Positions 1 through 6,013 of a stretch of 8,202 nucleotides of DNA are shown one piece after another (the stretch's first letter is position 1; every line of letters begins with the position of its first letter). The position numbers were made by a program, and so were the translations under genes. Origin of the DNA: an uncultured Collinsella sp. (lineage in GTDB: Bacteria; Actinomycetota; Coriobacteriia; Coriobacteriales; Coriobacteriaceae); assembly GCA_900550965.1 (NCBI GenBank), contig URUC01000086.1, positions 1 through 8,202 on the forward strand, given 5' to 3'. Below the pieces are notes generated by a model. That model was given only the letters and a program-made list of their open reading frames with translations. It did no database searches and had not been told where the DNA came from.

Positions 1-136
1 CGAAGGCGAAATCAGCCTGCGGATACAGGCGCTTGATGGCCTGCGCCATGATGTGCGCGGCGGAGTGGCGGATGACGTGCGTGACCTCGTCCTGCGGAAG
101 CTCGGCCACCGAACCGTCATTGTAGAGTGCCTTCAT
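1..136 (-). CDS. thrS: Threonine--tRNA ligase, N-terminal fragment (gene runs off the left edge)
   Basis: Charges tRNA-Thr with threonine in the cytoplasm. Only the first 45 codons are present. The protein starts MKALYNDGSVAELPQ and soon reaches RHSAAHIMAQAIKRLYP (residues 23-39). This is the signature of the ThrRS N2 editing domain, and His24 and His28 form the HxxxH pair of the editing site. Many ThrRS proteins carry a TGS domain of about 60 residues before this motif; here only about 20 residues precede it, so a full TGS domain is absent and the N-terminus looks like a TGS remnant (DGSVAELP). The ATG is supported by a GAGAGGAG ribosome site about 10 nt upstream (147-154). A sigma70-type promoter lies about 70 bp upstream. 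The predicted leader of about 60 nt is too short for a T-box. AlaRS also carries an HxxxH editing motif, but not at its N-terminus, so thrS is the clear choice. Confidence 0.9.
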   Translation of the reverse strand, partial: MKALYNDGSVAELPQDEVTHVIRHSAAHIMAQAIKRLYPQADFAF

Positions 137-205
137 GGGTATGTTTTCTCCTCTCGGATGCCTGATGCAAGTGCGTGCGATGCGCTCGGCGTTTTGACTT
201 GCATC

Positions 206-233
206 ATTATAGGCAGGTTGCCTTGGTATACAA
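206..233 (-). promoter_or_regulatory. Sigma70-type promoter of thrS
   Basis: Read on the minus strand, a TTGTAT -35 box (228-233) and a perfect TATAAT -10 box (206-211) are separated by 16 bp. Transcription would start near 199 and give a leader of about 62 nt before the thrS ATG at 136. The -10 match is exact; the -35 keeps only the TTG core plus partial similarity. A 9-bp GC-rich hairpin (235-265) ends one base from the -35 box. Confidence 0.65.
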
Positions 234-234
234 G

Positions 235-265
235 CGCCCGCCGCACCTTAATGGCACGGCGGGCG
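235..265. other. GC-rich hairpin abutting the thrS -35 box
   Basis: CGCCCGCCG (235-243) and CGGCGGGCG (257-265) form a perfect 9-bp stem around a 13-nt loop. It lies 105 bp past the stop codon of the zinc-ribbon gene and just upstream of the thrS promoter. It may therefore end transcription of the former, or serve as an operator for the latter. The only T-run (ATTTTC, from 266) follows it on the plus strand, where no gene enters, so as a minus-strand terminator it lacks a U-tract. Confidence 0.4.
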
Positions 266-369
266 ATTTTCTACGCATGCTTCATCGTGTGGGGCGGGGC
301 GTGGGGCGCGCGTGGCTTGCGCGGGACGCGCGGTGCCCGTGGCTTGCGGCCGGCCCGGCGATGGATGCG

Positions 370-801
370 TTACTGGATGCGAGTTCGGCAGTAGGGGCAG
401 ACCTTCCAGTGCGCATCGAGCGGACGATGGCAGCTGGGGCAGACGTTGCGAACCTGAGTGTCGCACACCGGGCAGACGACAAAGTCCTTCTCGATGGGGG
501 CGCCGCACTGCGGGCAGGTGCCGTACTGGGCAAGCTGGCGCTCGCGCAGGGCCATATCCAGCCCCTGCTCCTCGCGGTCGGACGCGTAGGAGTGCGGGCG
601 CAGGACCAGGTAGGCGATGAGGCCTACAAACGGGATGAGGGCAATGATGCCCCATGCCACGTAGGCGCTGGCGCCGCGGCGGCGAGCGTCGATGAACACA
701 TAGACGACCGACAGCACATACAGGGCGATGATAAAGCCAACGAAGGCATAGACGACGCCCATAAGCTGCGGCGACATGAGCTCGGAGATGTACTTGGACA
801 T
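370..801 (-). CDS. Membrane protein with two helices and a C-terminal double zinc ribbon
   Basis: 143 residues; function not known. Two hydrophobic segments, about residues 13-37 and 46-68, flank a short basic cytoplasmic-type loop (DARRRG). This arrangement resembles the small PLDc_N-type membrane hairpin. A polar linker follows, then four CxxC knuckles at Cys96/99, Cys110/113, Cys121/124 and Cys135/138. These make two consecutive zinc-ribbon halves (CPQCG, CPVCD, CPSCH, CPYCR), a DZR-type module that probably faces the cytoplasm. The ATG at 801 has a GAAAGG ribosome site 8-9 nt upstream (810-815). A TATAAA (855-860 read on minus) could be the -10 but has no good -35. The gene appears monocistronic and points away from the repeat array and the dehydrogenase operon. 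A long plus-strand reading frame covers the same bases, but it has no domain signal and is a shadow. Confidence 0.85.
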   Translation of the reverse strand: MSKYISELMSPQLMGVVYAFVGFIIALYVLSVVYVFIDARRRGASAYVAWGIIALIPFVGLIAYLVLRPHSYASDREEQGLDMALRERQLAQYGTCPQCGAPIEKDFVVCPVCDTQVRNVCPSCHRPLDAHWKVCPYCRTRIQ

Positions 802-901
802 TACGGGTACCTTTCGGATTATTTACAGTCCAGTCAAGTTTACCACGGGGTTTGTTTATATGGGACCACGGCTAGGGGCGGGGCTGGCGCGGACACAAAC
901 A

Positions 902-1237
902 TCTCAATCTGTAACAGTTAGGAGCGGAATCTGGGTCTAGATGTTACAGATTTAGACACAGGGGTCCCTCCCCGACTTCAATCTCGATCTGTAACATCTT
1001 GGGCCCCAAAGCCCCTCTTACTGTTACAGATCGAGACATTCAAAATCCGCCTGAAAGTTTGTCTCGATCTGTAACATCTAGAACCCAAATCATCAGCTAA
1101 CTGTTACAGAACGAGACATACGAATAACCCGACGGGCTAACGTCTTGATCTGTAACACGTAGGACCGCAATTCCCCTCCTACTGTTACAGATCGAGACGA
1201 ACGTGCGCCTGTGGTCTCAACATCTCAATCTGTAACA
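902..1237. repeat. Array of nine 15-16 bp motifs in alternating orientation at 40-bp period
   Basis: The motif TCTCGATCTGTAACA, or its reverse complement TGTTACAGATCGAGA, begins at 902(+), 942(-), 982(+), 1022(-), 1062(+), 1102(-), 1143(+), 1183(-) and 1223(+). Steps are 40 bp throughout except one of 41. The core TGTAACA is invariant in all nine copies. Changes fall in the outer half (tctcAatc, tctAAatc, tcTtgatc, tctcgTtc). Most copies carry one more outer base (G or A), and several carry a loose inward TAG/TAAG extension. The eight spacers are 25 bp (one is 26) and differ from one another. Each + / - pair forms a 55-nt unit that could fold into a 15-bp stem with a 25-nt loop. The last copy is unpaired. 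No U-tract follows any unit. The array lies between two divergently transcribed genes. Confidence 0.9.
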
Positions 1238-1395
1238 TGTAACGGCGACGACCGCGAGGTTGGGTGGGAAGATCTCGTGGTCTAACGTGGCCGGCATCCG
1301 TGCTGGGCGGTCCTCGTCTGCCGTTGGCGGGTGTTGCGGGGCTGTTCGCCGCATTGCCGCCGCGCTGTGGATGTATAGACCGTAGGATAGTCTTA

Positions 1396-1410
1396 TTGAC
1401 AGCCTGTCAA
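1396..1410. promoter_or_regulatory. 15-bp perfect palindrome just before the dehydrogenase operon (putative operator)
   Basis: TTGACAGCCTGTCAA is two 7-bp arms (TTGACAG/CTGTCAA) around one central C. It ends 7 bp before the ribosome site (GGGAGG, 1418-1423) of the GTG start at 1428. Its size and symmetry fit a dimeric repressor or activator site; the regulator is not encoded in this window. TTGACA alone resembles a -35 box, but the position 17 bp downstream reads GGAGGC, so it is not a promoter on the plus strand. Confidence 0.5.
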
Positions 1411-1427
1411 CTCGTCTGGGAGGCACT

Positions 1428-2882
1428 GTGAGCGAAACGTTTGATATCGCGATTGTCGGCGCGGGCATCACCGGATGCGCCATCGCGCGGCAGCTCGCGC
1501 GGTTTGACCTGTCCATATGCGTGGTCGAGGCAGCCAACGATATCGCGCTGGGAGCATCGAAAGCCAACGGCGGCCTGGTGCACGCCGGCTACGATCCGAC
1601 ACCGGGCACGGTTAAGGCGCAGGTCAACGCCCGTGGCTGCGAGTTGTACGGTGCGTGGGCGCAGGAGCTGGGCTTTCTGTTCTGCCGCACCGGGTCGATG
1701 GTGCTGGGTTTTAACGACGAGGACCGCGCGCGCCTGGAGCAGCTACGGTGCAACGGCCATGCCAACGGCGTGCCCGAGCTGTCGATCATCGGACCCGAGC
1801 GCATCCACGAGCTGGAGCCGCGCGCCAGTGCCGATGCAACGTGCGCGTTGTGGTGCCCATCGACTGGGTTTGTCGACCCGTTTGAGGTTGCCATCGCCGC
1901 GCTGGAGAACGCCGTGGCCAACGGGGTGACGTTTATGCGCTCCGCACCGGTGGAGGCGATTGAAATCGCGGGCTCGGGCGACGACGTGCGCTTTACGTTG
2001 GCGACGCCCGCCGGAGACGTGCGCTGCCGCTACATGATCAACGCCGCGGGCAACGGCGCCGCGGACATCTCGCATATGGCGGGCGCCGAGGAGTTCCAGA
2101 TGGTCTGGCGCCAGGGCAACATCGTGGTGCTGGACAAAGAACCGCGCGCGCTGATGCCACTCTACCCCGTTCCCACGCCGGTGTCCAAGGGCGTTATCGT
2201 CACGGGTACCGTACGCGGCAACACCGTGATTACCGCGACCGCCGCCGTGCGCGAGCCGGGCGATACACAGACCTACGCGACCGATATCAACGCGCTCCTG
2301 ACCGGTGCGCGCAAGCTGGTGCCCGATCTGGACACGCGCCGCGTGGTGCGCGCGTTCGCCGGCGGGCGCCCGGTCATTCAGGGTACAAACGACTTTTTTA
2401 TTGGGCAGTCGGCCGTGGTGCCGGGGCTATTCCAGGCGGCGGGCATCCAGTCGCCGGGCGTGGCGAGCGCACCGGCCATTGCCGAGCGCATGGAGCAGGT
2501 ACTGCGCAATTCCGGCGTAGCCCTGCGCGAACGTGCCGATTGGGACCCGATTCGCCGCGCGCAGGACGACTTTGACCTCGCGCCGCTTGCGCGCAAGGAA
2601 GAACTCATTGAGTCCGATCCCGCGTGGGGGCAGATCGTCTGCCGCTGCGAGACGGTGCCCGAGGCCGAGATTGTAGCCTCGATTCGACGCCGTCCGGGCG
2701 CGGTTTCGGTCGAGGGCGTCAAGCGCCGCTGCCGCGCCGGCATGGGTCGGTGTCAAAGTGGCTTTTGCCAAAGCCGCGTGGTGGCGATCCTGGCGCGCGA
2801 GTTGGCCTGCGACCCCAGCGAAGTGCTGTTGGAAGATGCTGGATCATGGCTGGTCGAGGGACCACTGAAGGGGGTGCGCTAG
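1428..2882 (+). CDS. glpA: GlpA-like FAD-dependent dehydrogenase with C-terminal BFD iron-sulfur domain
   Basis: 484 residues. The N-terminal DAO-type FAD domain shows GxGxxG at Gly11/Gly13/Gly16, with Glu34 ending the second beta strand. It continues with the family stretch NGGLVHAGYDPTPGTVKAQ (residues 48-66). The FAD C-terminal strand FQAAGIQSPGVASAP lies near 335-349. Residues about 400-450 form a BFD-type [2Fe-2S] domain with Cys405-x-Cys407, Cys442 and Cys447, plus an extra Cys435. The likely reaction is oxidation of sn-glycerol-3-phosphate to dihydroxyacetone phosphate, as in anaerobic GlpA and the Thermotoga TM1432 type, but the DAO fold alone does not fix the substrate. The start is GTG with GGGAGG only 4 nt upstream, a short spacing; no better in-frame start is near. 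The next gene begins one base after the stop, so the two are co-transcribed. A palindrome at 1396-1410 may control the operon. Confidence 0.85.
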   Translation: MSETFDIAIVGAGITGCAIARQLARFDLSICVVEAANDIALGASKANGGLVHAGYDPTPGTVKAQVNARGCELYGAWAQELGFLFCRTGSMVLGFNDEDRARLEQLRCNGHANGVPELSIIGPERIHELEPRASADATCALWCPSTGFVDPFEVAIAALENAVANGVTFMRSAPVEAIEIAGSGDDVRFTLATPAGDVRCRYMINAAGNGAADISHMAGAEEFQMVWRQGNIVVLDKEPRALMPLYPVPTPVSKGVIVTGTVRGNTVITATAAVREPGDTQTYATDINALLTGARKLVPDLDTRRVVRAFAGGRPVIQGTNDFFIGQSAVVPGLFQAAGIQSPGVASAPAIAERMEQVLRNSGVALRERADWDPIRRAQDDFDLAPLARKEELIESDPAWGQIVCRCETVPEAEIVASIRRRPGAVSVEGVKRRCRAGMGRCQSGFCQSRVVAILARELACDPSEVLLEDAGSWLVEGPLKGVR

Positions 2883-2883
2883 A

Positions 2884-4236
2884 ATGGCGACGTTTGATAT
2901 GCGCAACAAACGCGCAGAGGCCGGAACCATAGCGTCGGTAGCAACGCAGGCCTTCGACGTGGTCGTCATCGGAGGAGGCCCCGCCGGCATGGCTGCAGCG
3001 CTGGCCGCGCATAAGGCCGGAGCACGCGTGGCCATCGTGGAGCGCGAACAGCACCTGGGCGGAATCCTCCGCCAGTGCATCCACCCCGGCTTTGGCCTGT
3101 CGCACTTTAAACAGGAGCTCACCGGTCCCGAGTACGCGCAGCGCTTTATCGACCAGGTGCACGCAACCGACATTGCGCTGTTCTTGGGCAGCATGGTGCT
3201 TGGGATTGATTCAGGCGAGCCTGCAGAAGACACCGAGGTCCATACCGTCACGCTCATGAACCCTGCCGGCATGTTGCAGCTCACCGGGCGCGCGGTCGTC
3301 CTTGCCATGGGTTGCCGTGAGCGCACCCGCAGCGAGATCAAGATCCCCGGCAGTCGTCCCGCCGGTGTGTTTACGGCGGGCCTGGCGCAGCGATACATCA
3401 ATATCGAAAACCTTAAACCCGGCTCGCGCGCCGTCATTTTGGGCTCGGGTGACATCGGGCTGATCATGGCGCGCCGTTGCACGCTCGAGGGGATTTCGGT
3501 CGAGGGCGTGTACGAGCTCATGCCGTACGCCAACGGCCTGCGCCGTAACGTCAAGAACTGCCTGGACGACTTTGGCATTCCGCTGCATCTGTCGACCACG
3601 GTCACGCGCGTGATTGGACACGATCGCGTGGAGGCTGTCGAGGTGAGCCAAGTCGACGAGCATCTTGCACCCATTCCCGGGACCGAGCGCATCGTTCCGT
3701 GCGACACACTGCTGCTTTCGGTGGGGCTGATTCCCGAGAACGAGCTTTCGGTTGCCGCAGGCGTGGAGCTGGACCCACGTACGCGCGGCGCCGTGGTGGA
3801 CCAGAGCTTGCAGACGGGCGTGCCGGGCATCTTTGCCTGCGGCAACGTGCTGCACGTGCACGACCTGGCCGACAACGTAACGTGTGAGTCCGAGAGAGCT
3901 GGCGCAGCTGCGGCGGCGTACGCGCTGGGAACCGGCGCGGGCGCCGTTCCGGACTGCGAGCTCACCGTCTCCCCTGCTGGCATTGCGGGATACGCACTGC
4001 CGGGACGCATTACGGCTGCGGCGCTCACCAAGCTGAACTTCCGCGTGCGCCGGCCAGTCGATGCCGCCTGCGTGAGGATCTTGGCCGACGGCGAGAAACT
4101 GTTCGCCGGCAAGGTCCGCGCGTTTAAGCCGAGCGTTATGGAAAGCTTCCCACTGCCGGCAAAGGTCATCAAACAAGCGCTCGACCTGGGTGCCAGCGAG
4201 ATTGTCCTTTCCGTCGATCCCGTTGAGGAGGCGTAG
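2884..4236 (+). CDS. FAD/NAD(P)-dependent oxidoreductase subunit of the GlpA-like dehydrogenase
   Basis: 450 residues, a two-dinucleotide-fold flavoprotein of the TM1433 type found beside GlpA-BFD proteins. The FAD site is VVVIGGGPAGMAAA (Gly30/32/35), followed by IVERE and GGILRQCIHPGFGL (residues 59-72, with Cys65). The NAD(P) site is ILGSGDIGLI (Gly187/189/192). FACGNVLHVHDLADNV (317-332) is the second FAD motif that ends this fold. The expected job is to carry electrons between the GlpA-like subunit and a nicotinamide or other carrier. The ATG lies one base after the upstream stop, with GAAGGGGG (2867-2874) 9 nt before it. This start gives about 22 residues before the first beta strand, longer than usual; a later start is possible but has no visible ribosome site. 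Very long reading frames on the opposite strand here are GC-driven shadows. Confidence 0.88.
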   Translation: MATFDMRNKRAEAGTIASVATQAFDVVVIGGGPAGMAAALAAHKAGARVAIVEREQHLGGILRQCIHPGFGLSHFKQELTGPEYAQRFIDQVHATDIALFLGSMVLGIDSGEPAEDTEVHTVTLMNPAGMLQLTGRAVVLAMGCRERTRSEIKIPGSRPAGVFTAGLAQRYINIENLKPGSRAVILGSGDIGLIMARRCTLEGISVEGVYELMPYANGLRRNVKNCLDDFGIPLHLSTTVTRVIGHDRVEAVEVSQVDEHLAPIPGTERIVPCDTLLLSVGLIPENELSVAAGVELDPRTRGAVVDQSLQTGVPGIFACGNVLHVHDLADNVTCESERAGAAAAAYALGTGAGAVPDCELTVSPAGIAGYALPGRITAAALTKLNFRVRRPVDAACVRILADGEKLFAGKVRAFKPSVMESFPLPAKVIKQALDLGASEIVLSVDPVEEA

Positions 4237-4240
4237 AGTC

Positions 4241-4651
4241 ATGAGCACGAATGTGACCGAGACATTGCAGTTCAACTGCACCACCTGCCCCTCCGAGTGT
4301 CTCCTGACCGTGGAGGTCGAGCGCAGCGCAGACGGCGCCGTGGTAGAGGTGCGCTCCGTAACCGGCAACAGCTGCCCGCGTGGCGATAAGTTTGCACATC
4401 AGGAGCTCACCTGCCCCATGCGCGTGCTTACCACGACCGTAGCCGTATCCGGCGGCGACGAGGCGCTGCTGCCCGTGCGCACGGCCGAAGCCATCCCGCT
4501 GGCACTCCACGCCCAAGCCATGGACCTCATCCGCGGCGTGGTCGTCGAGGCCCCCATCCGCATGGGCGACGTCGTGCTGGAAGATCTTCTCGGCACCAAC
4601 ATTGACCTAGTCGCCAGCATGAACATCGACCGAGCCCAAGTAGCTAATTAG
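4241..4651 (+). CDS. DUF1667 small cysteine-rich subunit
   Basis: 136 residues from the chosen ATG. The N-terminal half is Cys-rich: FNCTTCPSEC (Cys13, Cys16, Cys20), GNSCPRGDKFA (Cys45) and LTCPMRVLTTTV (Cys58, then the family's PxRVLTTTV signature). This is the DUF1667 pattern, and the first four cysteines are the family's likely metal ligands. Whether they hold Fe-S or zinc cannot be read from sequence. The C-terminal half has no metal motif. DUF1667 genes usually follow a GlpA-BFD gene and an FAD/NAD oxidoreductase, as here, so the protein is probably a small electron-transfer or assembly subunit of the complex. ATG 4241 is preceded by GAGGAGG (4225-4231, spacing 9) and lies 4 nt after the previous stop. 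A start 17 codons earlier would overlap the upstream gene and lacks a ribosome site. Confidence 0.85.
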   Translation: MSTNVTETLQFNCTTCPSECLLTVEVERSADGAVVEVRSVTGNSCPRGDKFAHQELTCPMRVLTTTVAVSGGDEALLPVRTAEAIPLALHAQAMDLIRGVVVEAPIRMGDVVLEDLLGTNIDLVASMNIDRAQVAN

Positions 4652-4673
4652 GGACGGAGCTCTTTTAGCTACT
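4639..4673. repeat. Inverted repeat across the stop codon of the DUF1667 gene
   Basis: AGTAGCTAA (4639-4647) and TTAGCTACT (4665-4673) are perfect 9-bp arms around a 17-nt loop that contains the TAG stop's end and GGGACGGAGCTC. The following bases are C-rich, not T-rich, so a classical rho-independent terminator is not supported. It may still protect the operon's 3' end or weakly terminate it. Confidence 0.55.
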
Positions 4674-4699
4674 CCACCATCCGCCCGGTCCTCCTCCGC

Positions 4700-4766
4700 A
4701 GTTGCGGTGAAATACGGACTGTTTTATGGCTTCAGGCCGCTAAACAGTCCGTATTTCACCGCAACT
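4700..4766. repeat. 67-nt hairpin element, copy 1
   Basis: Two perfectly complementary 25-nt arms (4700-4724 and 4742-4766) begin AGTTGCGGTG and end CACCGCAACT. They enclose a 17-nt loop that itself has GGC/GCC. The same element with the same total length and loop pattern (GGCTTC-x-GGC) occurs at 6237-6303 in the same orientation, and both copies are followed by ATGAGGG. There is no U-tract on either side, so this looks like a dispersed palindromic repeat more than a terminator. Confidence 0.9.
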
Positions 4767-4788
4767 TATGAGGGTGCGCATGGGATGC

Positions 4789-4838
4789 AAAGGAATGTCC
4801 CGAGGTGCCGGCATAAAAGGAACGTCCCTATGTGCCGG
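4789..4838 (+). repeat. Pair of 23-bp direct repeats upstream of the Xaa-Pro peptidase gene
   Basis: Copy 1 (4789-4811) and copy 2 (4816-4838) share AAAGGAA, then GTCCC and GTGCCGG, with three or so mismatches; copy starts are 27 bp apart. They end about 40 bp before the peptidase ATG, so they may be operator-like sites or part of an intergenic repeat. An upstream GTG start for the peptidase at 4832 falls inside copy 2, which argues against that start. Confidence 0.7.
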
Positions 4839-4879
4839 GCTTGGGATACCATGGTGGCAGCCTAGCGAAAGGATGTTTT

Positions 4880-5968
4880 ATGGCACATGTCGATGACCAG
4901 CGTGTGGCACGCGTGCTCGATGCGCTCGAGGCTCAGCACCCCGGCGCACAGCTGCTCGTAAACGACCCGTGGTCGATCTATTACCTGACCGGCTTTTATG
5001 CCGATATGTTCGAGCGTTTTTGCGGCGTGCTGCTCGCGCGCGATTGCGAGCCCGTGATCATGGTCAACGCCCTACATCAGCTGCCCGAGTACGACAATGC
5101 CCGCGTCGCCTACCACACCGATACCGATATCGTGACCGACGCCATCGCGAGTGAGATCGACCCAGCCAAGCCGCTTGGCATCGACACCGTCATGCGTTCC
5201 GGCTATTTGATGCCGCTCATGGAGCGCCACGCCGCAAGCGAGTTTTTCCTGGGTGACTTTGCCGTCACCGCCGCGCGCACCTACAAGGATGCCGCCGAGC
5301 AGGAGCTTATGCGCGTGTCCTCGGCCGCCAACGACGCCGTGATGGCCGATGCCATCAAACTCGTCCACGAGGGCGTGACGGAGCGCGAAATTGCCGACCA
5401 GATGCTCGGCCTGTACCGCAAGCACGGCTGCGAGGGCTTTAGCTTTCCGCCCATCGTGAGCTTTGGCGCCAACGCCGGCGACCCGCATCACGAACCCGAC
5501 GATACCGTGCTCAAGCATGGCGACGTGGTGCTGTTCGACATTGGCGGACGCCGTCGCAACTACTGCTCGGACATGACACGCACGTTCTTTTGGGGCCAGC
5601 CGGACGAGGAGACCGCGCACGTCTACGACATCGTGCGCCGCGCCAACGAGGCCGCCGAGGCGCTCATCACGCCGGGCGTTCGTATGTGCGACTTGGACCG
5701 CGCCGCACGCGACGTGATTGAGGATGCGGGCTATGGGCAGTACTTTACGCACCGCCTGGGTCACTCAATCGGTCTGCAAGACCACGAGCCGGGCGATGTC
5801 TCGCTCGCCAACGAGCAGGTCGTAGAGCCGGGCATGACGTTCTCTATCGAACCGGGTATATACCTCCCCGGTCACACCGGCGTCCGCATCGAGGACCTAG
5901 CCCTGGTGACCGAGAACGGCGTCGAGATTCTCAACGCCTACCCCCACGATCCGGTCCGCTTAGACTAG
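4880..5968 (+). CDS. pepQ: Xaa-Pro dipeptidase/aminopeptidase (peptidase family M24B)
   Basis: 362 residues, the usual size of PepQ-type prolidases. Cytoplasmic enzyme that cleaves Xaa-Pro bonds in imported peptides, using two divalent metals. The N-terminal creatinase-like domain (about 1-130) includes SIYYLTGF. The pita-bread catalytic domain shows all five metal ligands: Asp220 (LFDIGG), Asp231 (CSDMTRTF), His295 (HRLGHSIGL), Glu324 (FSIEPGIY) and Glu338 (GVRIEDL). It also has the substrate-binding His pair at 203-204 (GDPHHEP) and His302. No signal peptide. ATG 4880 is chosen because GAAAGGA lies 6 nt upstream; a GTG 16 codons earlier lies in a repeat and has no ribosome site. The gene stands alone between repeat-filled gaps. 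Methionine aminopeptidase is less likely given the N-terminal domain and the length. Confidence 0.92.
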   Translation: MAHVDDQRVARVLDALEAQHPGAQLLVNDPWSIYYLTGFYADMFERFCGVLLARDCEPVIMVNALHQLPEYDNARVAYHTDTDIVTDAIASEIDPAKPLGIDTVMRSGYLMPLMERHAASEFFLGDFAVTAARTYKDAAEQELMRVSSAANDAVMADAIKLVHEGVTEREIADQMLGLYRKHGCEGFSFPPIVSFGANAGDPHHEPDDTVLKHGDVVLFDIGGRRRNYCSDMTRTFFWGQPDEETAHVYDIVRRANEAAEALITPGVRMCDLDRAARDVIEDAGYGQYFTHRLGHSIGLQDHEPGDVSLANEQVVEPGMTFSIEPGIYLPGHTGVRIEDLALVTENGVEILNAYPHDPVRLD

Positions 5969-5971
5969 GCA

Positions 5972-6002
5972 ATGCGGCAAAGGGGCTGTCCCTTTGCCGC
6001 AT
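5972..6002. terminator. Hairpin right after the peptidase stop codon
   Basis: ATGCGGCAAAGGG (5972-5984) pairs perfectly with CCCTTTGCCGCAT (5990-6002): a 13-bp stem with a 5-nt loop, starting 3 bp after the TAG at 5966-5968. Position and stability fit a transcript end, but the bases that follow (CACATGAATG) are not a U-tract. It may be a palindromic repeat that works as a 3' stabiliser. Confidence 0.55.
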
Positions 6003-6013
6003 CACATGAATGC

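Larger units (their letters stand above)
802..1427. other. Divergent intergenic region (626 bp)
   Basis: No convincing gene is seen on either strand. The 902-1237 part is filled by the alternating repeat array described separately. The 1238-1395 part is GC-rich and unassigned. It contains an imperfect two-step hairpin at 1326-1361 (GGCGG/CCGCC outer, TGCGG/CCGCA inner), and weak -10-like strings (TATAGA at 1374, TAGGAT at 1383) without a matching -35. The promoter of the downstream dehydrogenase operon must lie here but cannot be named with confidence. Confidence 0.7.

Noticed and set aside
137..369. T-box leader for thrS
   Set aside because: The predicted leader is about 60 nt, with no T-box sequence, specifier stem or terminator/antiterminator pair.
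175..921. 248-codon plus-strand reading frame
   Set aside because: It lies opposite the zinc-ribbon membrane gene, runs into the repeat array and shows no domain signal; typical GC-rich shadow.
902..1237. CRISPR array
   Set aside because: Repeats are only 15-16 bp, alternate in orientation, have 25-bp spacers between opposite-facing copies, and no cas gene is nearby.
1396..1424. Sigma70 promoter using TTGACA as -35
   Set aside because: The position 17 bp downstream is GGAGGC (the ribosome site), not a -10 box; the TTGACA belongs to a palindrome.
1217..1567. 116-codon minus-strand frame overlapping the start of the dehydrogenase gene
   Set aside because: Begins inside the glpA-like gene and ends inside the repeat array; no domain or ribosome site.
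2844..4368. Long minus-strand reading frames (442 and 385 codons)
   Set aside because: They are antisense to the oxidoreductase gene; low-complexity Ser/Arg/Pro composition and no motif, while the plus strand has clear FAD and NAD motifs.
4700..4766. Rho-independent terminator of the dehydrogenase operon
   Set aside because: The stem is long and perfect but has no U-tract after it on either strand, and a second copy exists elsewhere, so a dispersed repeat fits better.
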